DNA from: an uncultured Desulfobacter sp.
GTDB taxonomy: Bacteria; Desulfobacterota; Desulfobacteria; Desulfobacterales; Desulfobacteraceae
DNA length: 64,000 nt
Assembly: GCF_963666675.1 (NCBI RefSeq)
Contig: NZ_OY762929.1
Span: 372,001-436,000 of the forward strand
Direction of reading: 5' to 3'
Each line of letters begins with the position of its first letter. The first letter of the stretch is position 1. Made by a program: the position numbers and the translations under genes. The notes beneath the pieces are model-generated. The model was not told where the DNA came from, searched no databases, and was given only the letters and a program-made list of their open reading frames with translations. Below, one piece after another: positions 35,950 through 44,042 of the stretch.

Positions 35950-36720
35950 ATGGATATGGAACCATGCTGCCTGGAGCGCTGCGACAAAGTGCTGACGGTC
36001 AGTGAGATAACCGCACATGCATTAACAGGAAAGGGCCGTGTCCAGGAAAAATTTTCTCTATGCGGATATGAACTGCCTTTGGAACAGTTGACGATCTATA
36101 CCGCCAATCCGCCTGATGGGATAAAACACAAATATTTTCAGAGTGACAGAGCTCTTTTTTGCATTCATCCGCAAATTTTGGAGATGACACCGGATGATCC
36201 CTATGCAAGGCACATTACATCAAGTCACTCAGGAAGAAAAAAATAATTGTAATACCCAGTTCGTCTACCCGAACACTGTTTGTAGAAGGCCAAAAATCGC
36301 CACATGCGCTCAAAGTACACGTTCCCTTCAAAATTTCCAGGTATACTCGAAAAATGAGAGATGAGGTGATCCAACAGGCCATAAATGTTTCTTTTGAAAT
36401 GGAGAGGGAAGTCCACCGGATGGATAATCGATGCGCTTTTTTCCGAGAGGTGATCGGAGTGGCCCATGAAAATCTTGATCCAGAGGCGGTCCGGTGCGAA
36501 AATTGGGGATATCTTGTTCGAGATATGACTCCGTCGGCCCGTTATCCGTCACTGGGTTGATTGTTTTCTCAACTTCGGGTACATCTTGGAACCTCATGGC
36601 CAGAACATTGTTTTCGAACTGGATGAAGCTCTAACGATTCGTCGCATTGTCCACAGAGATCTGAGTATCGGGATTGATATGCGCAGAAGAAGAGATCTAA
36701 ATCTTTCAAGCACCACTCTC
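35950..36720 (+). pseudogene. Frameshifted remnant of an IucA/IucC-family siderophore synthetase
   Basis: Three pieces on the + strand join into one family pattern only by changing frame. Frame 1 from 35950 gives RALFCIHPQILEMTPDDPYAR, reminiscent of the IHPxQ segment. Frame 3, from about 36213, gives VIPSSSTRTLFVEGQKSPHA and LKVHVPFKISRYTRK. Frame 1, again from about 36541, gives WVDCFLNFGYILEPHGQN, the typical ExHxQN motif, and RRIVHRDLSIG. At least two frameshifts are needed. The C-terminal end is cut near 36720, just before attC-like DNA. The large N-terminal part is missing. The family match is by eye and moderate. Confidence 0.55.
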
Positions 36721-36745
36721 GGTAGGTGTCAAGAAAATTGTCGCC

Positions 36746-36798
36746 GTTTTTGCAGCGGGCGCGGCTTTTTTCGCTCCGCTGCAAAAACCTTGTTAGAT
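36746..36798 (-). other. Degenerate attC-like site after the permease gene
   Basis: On the minus strand, the core ATCTAAC (36798-36792), a perfect RYYYAAC, lies four bases after the permease stop. A 13-bp perfect stem (GTTTTTGCAGCGG at 36746-36758 and its complement at 36776-36788) follows. The opposite core (GTTRRRY) is not preserved, so the site looks damaged. Confidence 0.5.
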
Positions 36799-36802
36799 GA
36801 GT

Positions 36803-37318
36803 TTATATAATAGTGACCCATGAAAAGAAGAATCTAGCAATAAAACCTGCTATTATCGGAAGTATTGCGCTTGATACTAACCTTACAATGGTAAATTCCC
36901 ATCCTAAAATTCCAATTTCTAAAGGAAGTCTCATTATAGCCCAAAGAGACCAAGAAGTAATGAAAGCAACCGTAGTTCCTATCCCTGCACCTGAATGAAT
37001 AAATCCTGCTACAATAGGCAAGCTAACAAAAGGACCGCCGGGTGTAATCGCCCCAGTAATCGTACCTAAAAATATTCCTTTAACTCCAGATTCTGGTCCT
37101 ATCCATTTTAAAAGCGCATCAGGAGAAACTAAAACCTGAATCATTCCAGCAATAATAAATGAAAAAAATAACAAGGGCAGAATTTGGATTGTCATAGTAA
37201 AACCGTTTTTCAGACCTTGTATATGGACACCATTTTTGTGCCCAAAAATAAGTAACCCAATAGCAATAAACCCTAATATTAACGTTGGAATAATCATAGT
37301 ATTTTTATTTTTTTGCAT
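36803..37318 (-). CDS. Permease (ArsP/DUF318-like) in an integron gene cassette
   Basis: A 171-residue membrane protein with about five helices. FSFIIAGMIQVLVSPD, GPESGVKGIFLGTITGAITPGGPFVS and a repeated helical unit are typical of the permease family PF03773 (half-length form). The coding sequence is AT-rich with many AAA/ATT codons, unlike the flanking GC-richer genes. It is flanked on the minus strand by an attC-like site before its start (37338-37398) and one just after its stop, as a cassette should be. Its function could be export of organic arsenicals or another substrate; this is not determined. The start may be ATG 37318 or the internal ATG 21 bases later. Confidence 0.75.
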   Translation of the reverse strand: MQKNKNTMIIPTLILGFIAIGLLIFGHKNGVHIQGLKNGFTMTIQILPLLFFSFIIAGMIQVLVSPDALLKWIGPESGVKGIFLGTITGAITPGGPFVSLPIVAGFIHSGAGIGTTVAFITSWSLWAIMRLPLEIGILGWEFTIVRLVSSAILPIIAGFIARFFFSWVTII

Positions 37319-37337
37319 AGTAAATTTATTAATCTTT

Positions 37338-37398
37338 ATCTAACGCTGAGCTGTGGGCGGCGAGGTACGAGCCGTCCCACACAAGCGTGAGGTTATGT
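37338..37398 (-). other. attC-like integron recombination site before the permease gene
   Basis: Read on the minus strand, this 61-bp element runs from ACATAAC (37398-37392, one mismatch to RYYYAAC) to a perfect GTTAGAT (37344-37338, GTTRRRY). The arms fold into an imperfect stem (CTCACGCTTGTGTGGGACGGC with GCCGCCCACAGCTCAGCG). The permease start lies 20 bases downstream, the normal cassette arrangement. Confidence 0.65.
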
Positions 37399-37404
37399 TG
37401 TAGT

Positions 37405-37496
37405 TCATTTTAGTTGATGGATTAGAATTGCAATTAAAAGCCAGGTTACTATTCCAATCCAGAATACAACTTCTGTAAAGATTTGAGGTCCAATAT
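37405..37496 (-). pseudogene. Tail of a small membrane protein of the preceding cassette
   Basis: On the minus strand, frame codons give GPQIFTEVVFWIGIVTWLLI and a short charged end, stopping seven bases before the attC-like site. This is the typical position of a cassette gene end. Its 5' part is replaced by the MFS fragment near 37500, so the cassette is broken. Confidence 0.4.
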
Positions 37497-37528
37497 TTGA
37501 TCTGTGTCTGTATCGCCCCCGTGTCGGA

Positions 37529-37888
37529 TCACTGGATAGCCCTGCCGGCAATCAACAGCTGCAGCGAAGGCGCAAAACTGCAAAAAAGTGAGGCCGACGT
37601 ATATATGAAAAGTCCGCCCAGTAACAAACGCCGCCGGCCAGTTATGTCGCCGAGCCGCCCTGCACTAACGATCAAGGCGGTGACGGCAAGCAGATAGGCG
37701 ATGACAGTCCACTGGATTTGCTGAAAAGAGGCGTTGAACGTCTGCGTTAAGGTAGGTAGGGCGATATTGACTTTGCTTGTGGCCAGTGAAAAAAGCAACA
37801 TGGAGAGTGAAAGACTGGCAAGTGCCCCCTTCACCGAGAACTGCGGTTCTGACACGGTGCCTATGGGCACATCATTTTCTAAAGGCAT
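37529..37888 (-). pseudogene. N-terminal fragment of an MFS (EmrB/QacA-type) transporter
   Basis: About 119 residues remain of a family of ~450-500. They include the first three helices with FSLATSKVNIALPTLTQTF and the motif GRLGDITGRRRLL. The frame stops right after AGRAIQ. Together with the DUF2798 gene and the divergent tetR it is a typical efflux locus, here broken at both ends. Confidence 0.75.
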
Positions 37889-37901
37889 CCTTTATCCCCT
37901 T

Positions 37902-38126
37902 TTAATTTTTAACCAAGCGATGAACCATCCTACGCGAGAGTGGTGCAACCACCAAAACGACAGGAAATGCGATAATCCACGATGGAATCCAAGCTCCCAT
38001 CCAAACCCCGGCAAAATTAGGGATAACCCCGACAGCACGAAATGTGGAAATGGCTGATATAATGGAAGACATCAGCCCCGAGAGAACAAAACCAAAGGCT
38101 ATTTGCTCGAAACGACGAGGTATCAT
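37902..38126 (-). CDS. DUF2798 family small membrane protein
   Basis: A 74-residue protein MIPRRFEQIAFGFVLSG with two membrane helices and VWMGAWIPSWIIAFPVVLV, the standard DUF2798 pattern. ATG 38126 is chosen because AGGA lies eight bases upstream and it gives the family length. It lies 13 bases before the MFS fragment on the same strand, and is divergent to tetR. Confidence 0.85.
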   Translation of the reverse strand: MIPRRFEQIAFGFVLSGLMSSIISAISTFRAVGVIPNFAGVWMGAWIPSWIIAFPVVLVVAPLSRRMVHRLVKN

Positions 38127-38242
38127 ATTTTTGATCCTTATTAGAGTTAAACTGTTGCAAACGCTTGCCGTGTTCAAATGTTCGCGGGTCATTCTGAATA
38201 ATTTTATATAGCCGTTGCTATAAAAATATCCTTGTAAAAAAA

Positions 38243-38262
38243 ATCAAACCGACTGGTATGAT
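38243..38262. promoter_or_regulatory. TetR operator candidate, site 1
   Basis: ATCAAACCGACTGGTATGAT, a near-palindrome of the form ATCAnACnGnnCnGTnTGAT, between the divergent DUF2798 and tetR genes. It matches site 2 in inverted orientation. Confidence 0.6.
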
Positions 38263-38303
38263 TTTTACAACAGTAATGCACCAGAAAGGTCTTGTCAATA
38301 AAA

Positions 38304-38323
38304 ATCATACTGATCAGTTTGAT
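38304..38323. promoter_or_regulatory. TetR operator candidate, site 2
   Basis: ATCATACTGATCAGTTTGAT, the second copy of the palindrome, 41 bases from site 1. Two copies flanking a divergent promoter region are typical for TetR control of an efflux gene. Confidence 0.6.
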
Positions 38324-38356
38324 TTATTGTCGACATCAATAGGGGGAGAACCATTT

Positions 38357-38617
38357 ATGAAAAAAATAGAGCAGAACAAAAAGAAGAAGCGGGAAAGGAT
38401 ATTAAAAGCTGCACAGGAGATCTTTCAATCAAACGGCTTCATTAGCACCCGCATGGATAAAATGGCCGAGCAGTCCGGTGTCACCAAACAAACGGTATAC
38501 CACCGATATTTTGAATCCAAAGAGGTCCTTTTCAAAACCCCTTGGGGTCAAACCCCTTGGGGTCAAGTCTTGAATTATCACTTTTTTCGAAACAAAATCT
38601 TATATTTCAAGACTTGA
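38357..38617 (+). pseudogene. TetR regulator truncated by a REP-like repeat
   Basis: The first ~60 residues are a TetR DNA-binding domain (RERILKAAQEIFQSNGF, TKQTVYHRYFESKEVLF) with a GGGGAG ribosome site. From base 38536 the frame runs into a repeat (TPWGQTPWGQV) and stops at 38617. The ~130-residue ligand-binding domain is lost, so the product, if made, could at most bind DNA without inducer control. Confidence 0.8.
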
Positions 38618-38690
38618 CCCCGAAAAACACCCCGAAAAAACAAGACTTGACCCCGAAAAAACATGACCCCGAAAACATTGGCAGAAAGAA
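38536..38690. repeat. REP-like palindromic element in tetR
   Basis: A tandem 15-bp unit AACCCCTTGGGGTCA occurs at 38536-38550 and 38551-38565. Then GGGGTCAAGTCTTGAA (38559-38574) is complementary to TTCAAGACTTGACCCC (38606-38621). Further copies of AAGACTTGACCCCG follow at about 38643. GGGGTCAAGTCTTG repeats of this type are often found near REP-associated transposase genes; none is present in this window. Confidence 0.7.
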
Positions 38691-38756
38691 ATAATGAAAG
38701 TAGTCAACGCCTTTATTATCAATAGCTTCGGCCCGAAATATAGACAAAGTCAACGC

Positions 38757-38828
38757 TCTTAACACCTCGCTCTGCGACTATTTTGGAGCGCAACGTAAAA
38801 ATAATCCCACCGCAGCGCGCGGTTAGGC
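38757..38828 (-). other. attC-like site overlapping the stop of the TPR cassette gene
   Basis: On the minus strand, it starts with a perfect GCCTAAC (38828-38822, RYYYAAC), whose TAA is the stop codon of the TPR gene, and ends with GTTAAGA (38763-38757, one mismatch to GTTRRRY). The arms CGCGCGCTGCG and CGCAGAGCGAGG pair imperfectly, as in integron attC hairpins. The size, 72 bp, is in the normal range. Confidence 0.65.
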
Positions 38829-40442
38829 TTTTGCTCTTGATAGACACAATGAAAAAGTATCGTTTACCTTTGTCGCAATCAGAGTTAATTCATCTCCGTC
38901 ATCAGAAACAAACCCTATGCAGGTATTGCTGTTGCTGGTATTCATAGTTAACCCAAGAAGGGTATTGGGGCTATCTCCAATCATCTTTTTTGTATATTGA
39001 CCCGAGAATGAAGAACCGGAAACACTTCCAGTTAACTTAACGGAATACTGGCTTCCTCCCATCGCTGAAGTTGGCTCTTCCCAAGAAGCCTCCAACTTGT
39101 TGTTATTTATTGCAATTTCTATTTGAATTACACCCTCAACAAACCATTCTCCTTCAAGCTTTTTAGGGTTCCCCAGATAATATTGCTCGGTATAAGAACG
39201 AATTAGTTTCTGACGATGGAGTGATTTTTCACTCAATTTTTTCCAGTCTTTTCTCTGCTCTTCTTTCTTTGTATTAATGGCTGTGATCAAGCTATGTACA
39301 TTTTGATGCGTATCTTCTAATTCTAATGCTTTATGAGCAATCTCTTCTGCCTCTTCGGTAAAACCTGCATCTAAAAGCAAATATCCTTGATTAGCCATTG
39401 CAAGAGTATTTTCATGACTCGCAGCTTTCTTGAAGTTTTCAACAGCTTTGATCTTCAAACCAGCCTCTTGAGCACGCACACCCAGATTATTTAATGCAGT
39501 GGCATTGTTACCATCAATTCTAATTAATCTTAAGTAGTTTCCTATAGATATGTCATCAATTTCTTCATTGCTCGCCGCATAAGCTGAATTAAACAATTCG
39601 TCTCTATTATTGGGATCAAACTCCAAAGATTTATCTTTGCAATAGATAGAAATAGTTTTGTTACCTAAAGATTTTTCAATTTTAGAAAGAGTATTATAAA
39701 TATCTGCTTTTTGGTTTTCTTCCTCGACCTTTAACAAACGGCTTATCAATAGACTTTTAGCCTGAACTGGATTATTATCTTTATCCAGCGCATCAGCCCA
39801 ATACACTATAGCCTTTGTGGTCAAGGGCTCTGATTCCATTTCGGCTGTTGTTTTTTCCCAAAGCCGAGTTTCCTTTTTGTATTGCAAACTGTCACTTAAA
39901 CAGATTGAAAGCCATGTTAAGATAGCAAACTTGGATTCCTCGGTTTTTGCTGTACGCGCCAACTCTTCCAACTCATCAATTGCCGAATTATCCTTTCCCT
40001 TCTCAAATTTTGAAAAAAGATAGAAAGCCTTGTTTTCTTCTATCTTAACTTCATCCTTTTCTTCCAACGCATACTTTTTAAAAGCAGTTTCGGCAGCTTC
40101 TAAATGCCCATTCTCAAATGCGGTGTGCATTTCAAGAAACCAATTTTTCTCCTTGGTTTTGTCTTCTATTTCTGCCTTTTCATCTTGATCTGTCGGCTTT
40201 TCTTCAGCATTCGATAATTTAACTATTTTATCGTCGTGTCCATTTGATGGTGAGACAGCGTTCATCCCAAGCTCGGACGCGCCTTTTTTGAATCTAAAGG
40301 AAGTTAGTCTGGAAATAAAATTGGATATAGCATCCCTACAGATTATTAGCAGAACTAACAACAAGATGCTGATCTTACTTTCAGATAGAAATCCAGTTAT
40401 TATCCTCGCTATTTCTAATGCTGTGTTTGGTGTATTCCCCAT
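38823..40442 (-). CDS. Large TPR-repeat membrane-anchored protein, apparent integron cassette
   Basis: A 539-residue protein of low GC. It has an N-terminal membrane helix (ISILLLVLLIICRDAIS), an acidic linker, TPR-like helical repeats (~100-400, for example ATALNNLGVRAQEAGLKIKA), then a ~100-residue beta-rich C-terminal domain (LEGEWFVEGVIQIEIAIN). It has no enzyme motif I recognise. Its stop codon lies inside an attC-like core, which marks it as a cassette gene, unusually large for one. Its role is unknown. Membrane-anchored TPR proteins of cassettes are sometimes considered for defence, but nothing here shows that. Confidence 0.75.
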   Translation of the reverse strand: MGNTPNTALEIARIITGFLSESKISILLLVLLIICRDAISNFISRLTSFRFKKGASELGMNAVSPSNGHDDKIVKLSNAEEKPTDQDEKAEIEDKTKEKNWFLEMHTAFENGHLEAAETAFKKYALEEKDEVKIEENKAFYLFSKFEKGKDNSAIDELEELARTAKTEESKFAILTWLSICLSDSLQYKKETRLWEKTTAEMESEPLTTKAIVYWADALDKDNNPVQAKSLLISRLLKVEEENQKADIYNTLSKIEKSLGNKTISIYCKDKSLEFDPNNRDELFNSAYAASNEEIDDISIGNYLRLIRIDGNNATALNNLGVRAQEAGLKIKAVENFKKAASHENTLAMANQGYLLLDAGFTEEAEEIAHKALELEDTHQNVHSLITAINTKKEEQRKDWKKLSEKSLHRQKLIRSYTEQYYLGNPKKLEGEWFVEGVIQIEIAINNNKLEASWEEPTSAMGGSQYSVKLTGSVSGSSFSGQYTKKMIGDSPNTLLGLTMNTSNSNTCIGFVSDDGDELTLIATKVNDTFSLCLSRAKA

Positions 40443-40624
40443 GAGTTATCTTTATCACCTTGGAATAAATTGATTTGCAGTTTCCGTTTATCTTTCGTAT
40501 TCACTTATTTAACGGAATAACATCCAAAAAATAAGAATTCTTAAAAGGCTTAGTCTTATTCGCTCATAGTTCGATGGAATTTGTGATTCATGATTTCTAT
40601 AAACGTATAAATAGAGTCCATGAA

Positions 40625-41104
40625 TTATTTCAAACTGTTATCGCTGATGTATCCGGCCAGTTCCGGGGCTGATGAAACAAGTTTTTCGGCCTCCTCAGAT
40701 TCGTGTTCCATCAGTGTGAAATCCGAAAATTCAAAGCCGGGGGCCACAGAACAGCCGACCAGCACCGTTTCTGAAATGGGTGCGGCTGCCTGCCAGACGC
40801 CTGCGGGGACAACATGACAAAAACAGTTCTCCTTGGCAGATAAGGTTACGCATTGGGGCGGTGCTTCTGTTTCATCCCATAAAAACAGCCGGATGCCTTC
40901 TCCCTGGTAAAGATTCCAGATTTCATCCGATGTCACTTTATGAAACCGGCTGACTTCGTTGGCGTTTAAGGAAAAATAGATATGGGTCAGGGCGGGTTTG
41001 CCACTCCCGTCATCTTTGGATACTGTACAATCAGATCTGAACACTTCTCGATATCTGCCGCCCTCCGGATGTTCTACAAGATCATCTGGTGTCAGCTTTT
41101 TCAT
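40625..41104 (-). CDS. DUF985 cupin-like protein
   Basis: About 159 residues starting MKKLTPDDLVEHPEGGRYRE, the standard N-terminus of the DUF985 RmlC-like cupins. The barrel shows SLNANEVSRFHKVTSDEIWNLY and CHVVPAGVWQAA. Their substrate is unknown; sugar epimerase-like folds are related. The frame is open upstream to 41257 but the family start is at 41104. It has higher GC than the TPR gene and lies outside the cassette region. Confidence 0.82.
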   Translation of the reverse strand: MKKLTPDDLVEHPEGGRYREVFRSDCTVSKDDGSGKPALTHIYFSLNANEVSRFHKVTSDEIWNLYQGEGIRLFLWDETEAPPQCVTLSAKENCFCHVVPAGVWQAAAPISETVLVGCSVAPGFEFSDFTLMEHESEEAEKLVSSAPELAGYISDNSLK

Positions 41105-41452
41105 TGGATGATTCACGTGATGGGTCCTTTTGGCTAAGTTGCTTTGAATCTGTAACATGGGGAAAATATAACTATACACTATTTGGAGATGAATTGCATG
41201 GGAGCGAAAGATTGTAATCCTGCCGTATCGACTTGTCTTGGAAAAAATATTTGACAAATTTTATACGGTTCATTATGAAGACGCACCGAATTTTCGCCAG
41301 AAGGCGATAGCATTAAGTTATTTTTAAAAAGTAATAGTAAAGTCAAGCCACGAAGGCAGTTGTTTTTCAAAAACACTATCTTTGTGGCTTTTTTTTGTGG
41401 AGATGGGGATTTGTTGTAACTGTTTGAATTTAAAAGGGAGCGTGCTGGAGAA
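41105..41452 (+). other. Divergent control region with leader of the TonB receptor gene
   Basis: The 348 bp between the cupin and TonB receptor genes contain promoter-like AT-rich DNA near 41240-41340 and a terminator hairpin, listed separately. No known riboswitch consensus (cobalamin, Moco, NiCo) was recognised by eye. Confidence 0.5.
41346..41397 (+). terminator. Rho-independent terminator in the leader of the TonB receptor
   Basis: AGCCACGAAG (41346-41355) pairs with CTTTGTGGCT (41380-41389), including one G-U pair, with an inner TTGTTTTT/AAAACA arm, followed by eight T. It faces the + strand and ends 56 bases before the receptor start. It could end upstream transcription or serve as an attenuator for the receptor. 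Confidence 0.7.
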
Positions 41453-43798
41453 ATGTTGAAAAAGAAGAAGTCGGTTTTTATTTTTGTCGTATTGATGTGT
41501 GCAGGATTATTTTTTTCTTCGGGTGAGGCCGGGGCAGATGAAAACAAAATCCAGGCGTCATCATCTGTGAACCAAGACGATGGGGCCGCCCGGCAGCCGG
41601 CGCAGGATCTGGGCGAAATTACGGTCACCGGGAAAATTATGGACGAAACCACGGCCCATATGCCTGCCGTGGTGGAAAGTGTTACGGCCGAGGGCATTGA
41701 ACGGATCAATGCCATGGAGACATCGGATGTGTTCAAATACATGCCCGGATCTTACCTGCGCAAACTCTATCCGGGGAGCACCAACAGTCCTTTGATCATC
41801 CGCGGTAATAATTCCACCATGACAGGCCGGACACTGGTGTCGGCGGACGGCATGCGGCTTTCGGATTTTACATCAACCGGACACAGTAATGCCCCGAAAT
41901 GGTTTATGGTCGCCCCCCAGGAAATTGAGAAGGTGGATGTGATCTACGGACCTTTTTCTGCGGCATTGAGCGGCAATTCCATGTCGGGAACCGCCCTGAT
42001 CACCACCCATATGCCCGATAGCCTGGAGGTGGATACCAGTTTGAAATACTTTTATCAGAATGCCCATGTGTATGAAACCGATGACGACCTTGAGGGGTAT
42101 AATGCATTCGGCTCCGTGGGCAACCGGACCGGGAAGTTTTCTTACAACCTGTGGTTCAACCGTATGGAAGCCGAGGCCCAGGCCATAAGCTTCATCACCA
42201 AATCCGCCGCATCCGGCGGCGCTGCCGTGGGCAATCCGGTGTCCGGATGGGTGGCGGATAAGGACCGAAATGACGAAGATCGCTACGTTTTGGGTTCCCA
42301 CGGCACCAGCGATATCACAAACAATACGCTCAAACTTAAAATGGCGTATGATTTGACCGACTATTCGACGATCAGGCTGACCTCCGCCATCTGGGATTCG
42401 GAGAAGATAGAAGATTCACCGGAAAGCTATCTGCGGGATGCAAGCGGAAATATCGTCTATTCCGGCACGGTGGATATTGACGGGAACAGTTATACGTTAA
42501 GCAGTTCCACCTTCAGGTATCGCGAGGCCGAATACCAGGATCTGATCAACGGGTTAAGTTATAAGCTGGATGCCCCCGATGGTCTGAAGGTGGATGCCTC
42601 CGTAAGCGCCTATACTGCATTGAAAAATATCTCCCGCCAGTCCACGGATGCCGTGCCCGCCTCCGAGCACGGCGGTGCCGGAACCGTAACGGAAAATGAT
42701 AACGGCTGGTATACGGCTGATATTAAAGTGGCCAAAGATCTCAACGGCTGGGCAGGTGCCCATACCCTGTCGGCGGGGTATCATTTTGACAGGTATTACA
42801 CGGACAGCGAAACCTGGAATGCCTCCAACTGGTATGATGATGTGAGGACCAGTCTGGACGAGGCGTCCGAAGGAAAGACCCAGACCCATGCACTTTTTAT
42901 AGAAGATACCTGGTACATTGAAGACCATTGGTCGATTTATCTGGGCGGCCGGTATGAATGGTGGCGGGGCTTTGATGCAAGCAAATCCACCGACGGCGTC
43001 GGCGGGCGGATTACCACGGACCTGGACGACAAAAGTGACAATGGATTCTCTCCCAAATTCTCCACCACTTTCACGCCGAACAATAACTGGCAGCTCAGAG
43101 TGTCCCTGGCCCGTGCCATCAGGTATCCCACGGTTGGGGAGATGTATTACGGCGGTATCACATCCACAGGCGATATCAATAAAAGCAATCCGGATTTAAA
43201 GCCCGAAGAGAGTTTTGCCAAGGACTTTACCATCACCCGGTTCCTGGGCCAAAATTCCGAAGCCCGGCTGACCTTTTTTGAAGATGATATTGACAATGCC
43301 ATCTTCAGGCAGACCAACAGCTATACAAACGTAAGCAACTATCAGAATGTGGATGAAGTTAGAACCCGAGGCATCGAGCTGGCATTTAACGTGCGACGGT
43401 TGTTTATCGATGGTTTGGGATTGTTCACAAATGTGGCGTGGACCGATTCGGAAATTCTGCGGAACGAAAATGTCCCTGAAAGTGTGGGCAAAGAGTTCCC
43501 CCGGGTACCCGAGTGGCGGGTGAAATGCGTGCTGGATTATGCGCCCACGGACAAATGGGCCATCACCTTTGCCGGCCATTATTGCGGGGACCAGTATGCC
43601 GAGTTGGATAATTCGGACACCAATGGCGGATACGGCGGTGTGGACGATTTTCTGACGTTTGATGTCAAGTTCAGCTACCATTTTACCCAGGGCTTTGAGG
43701 CAACGCTGGGCGTGGATAACATCACGGACGAGGAATACTATGTTTCGCATCCCTATCCCATGCGCACCTATTTTGCCGAACTCAAATATTCATTTTAA
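41453..43798 (+). CDS. TonB-dependent outer-membrane receptor
   Basis: A 781-residue protein with a signal peptide (VFIFVVLMCAGLFFSSGEAGA), a TonB-box-like EITVTGK, a plug domain (FKYMPGSYLRKLYPGSTN, GNNSTMTGRTLVS) and a long beta barrel ending in the aromatic YFAELKYSF. Followed by two secreted proteins of the DUF4198 kind, which are often linked to nickel or cobalt uptake, it probably imports a metal chelate. The substrate is inference. GGAG just before the start and the leader terminator suggest control at the RNA level. Confidence 0.9.
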   Translation: MLKKKKSVFIFVVLMCAGLFFSSGEAGADENKIQASSSVNQDDGAARQPAQDLGEITVTGKIMDETTAHMPAVVESVTAEGIERINAMETSDVFKYMPGSYLRKLYPGSTNSPLIIRGNNSTMTGRTLVSADGMRLSDFTSTGHSNAPKWFMVAPQEIEKVDVIYGPFSAALSGNSMSGTALITTHMPDSLEVDTSLKYFYQNAHVYETDDDLEGYNAFGSVGNRTGKFSYNLWFNRMEAEAQAISFITKSAASGGAAVGNPVSGWVADKDRNDEDRYVLGSHGTSDITNNTLKLKMAYDLTDYSTIRLTSAIWDSEKIEDSPESYLRDASGNIVYSGTVDIDGNSYTLSSSTFRYREAEYQDLINGLSYKLDAPDGLKVDASVSAYTALKNISRQSTDAVPASEHGGAGTVTENDNGWYTADIKVAKDLNGWAGAHTLSAGYHFDRYYTDSETWNASNWYDDVRTSLDEASEGKTQTHALFIEDTWYIEDHWSIYLGGRYEWWRGFDASKSTDGVGGRITTDLDDKSDNGFSPKFSTTFTPNNNWQLRVSLARAIRYPTVGEMYYGGITSTGDINKSNPDLKPEESFAKDFTITRFLGQNSEARLTFFEDDIDNAIFRQTNSYTNVSNYQNVDEVRTRGIELAFNVRRLFIDGLGLFTNVAWTDSEILRNENVPESVGKEFPRVPEWRVKCVLDYAPTDKWAITFAGHYCGDQYAELDNSDTNGGYGGVDDFLTFDVKFSYHFTQGFEATLGVDNITDEEYYVSHPYPMRTYFAELKYSF

Positions 43799-43802
43799 GG
43801 GT

Positions 43803-43907
43803 TTGGTTCTAACATCGGCCTCTGTAGGGGCAGGCCCCTGTGCCTGCCCTAATGAGGGCAACCACAGGGGGATTGCCCCTACAAAAAACGGCCTACAATA
43901 GAACCAA
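43803..43907. repeat. Palindromic repeat element after the TonB receptor
   Basis: TTGGTTCTA (43803-43811) and TAGAACCAA (43899-43907) are the outer inverted repeats. Inside are GTAGGGGCAG and TTGCCCCTAC, and GGCAGGCCCCTGTGCCTGCC. The GTAGGGGCAGGCCCC type is a widely spread intergenic palindrome in many bacteria. It could act as a terminator or mRNA stabiliser between this gene and the next. Confidence 0.75.
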
Positions 43908-44042
43908 GTTCCATTTTAAAGACTGTAATGCGGTTCGGTCTATGAACCGCCCGGCCCAACCCAAAATAAAATATGAAACTACCTGCGGCCCTTGCAGGGC
44001 CTTTCATACAAACGTTACTCAATTTAACAACAAAGGATATGT

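Noticed and set aside
35950..36246. Free-standing 98-residue hypothetical gene
   Set aside because: Its end joins by a frameshift to the IucA/IucC-like piece, so I treat it as part of a pseudogene.
36225..36597. Minus-strand frames as transposase remnants
   Set aside because: No DDE or other transposase motif; the + strand gives IucA/IucC-like motifs in the same stretch.
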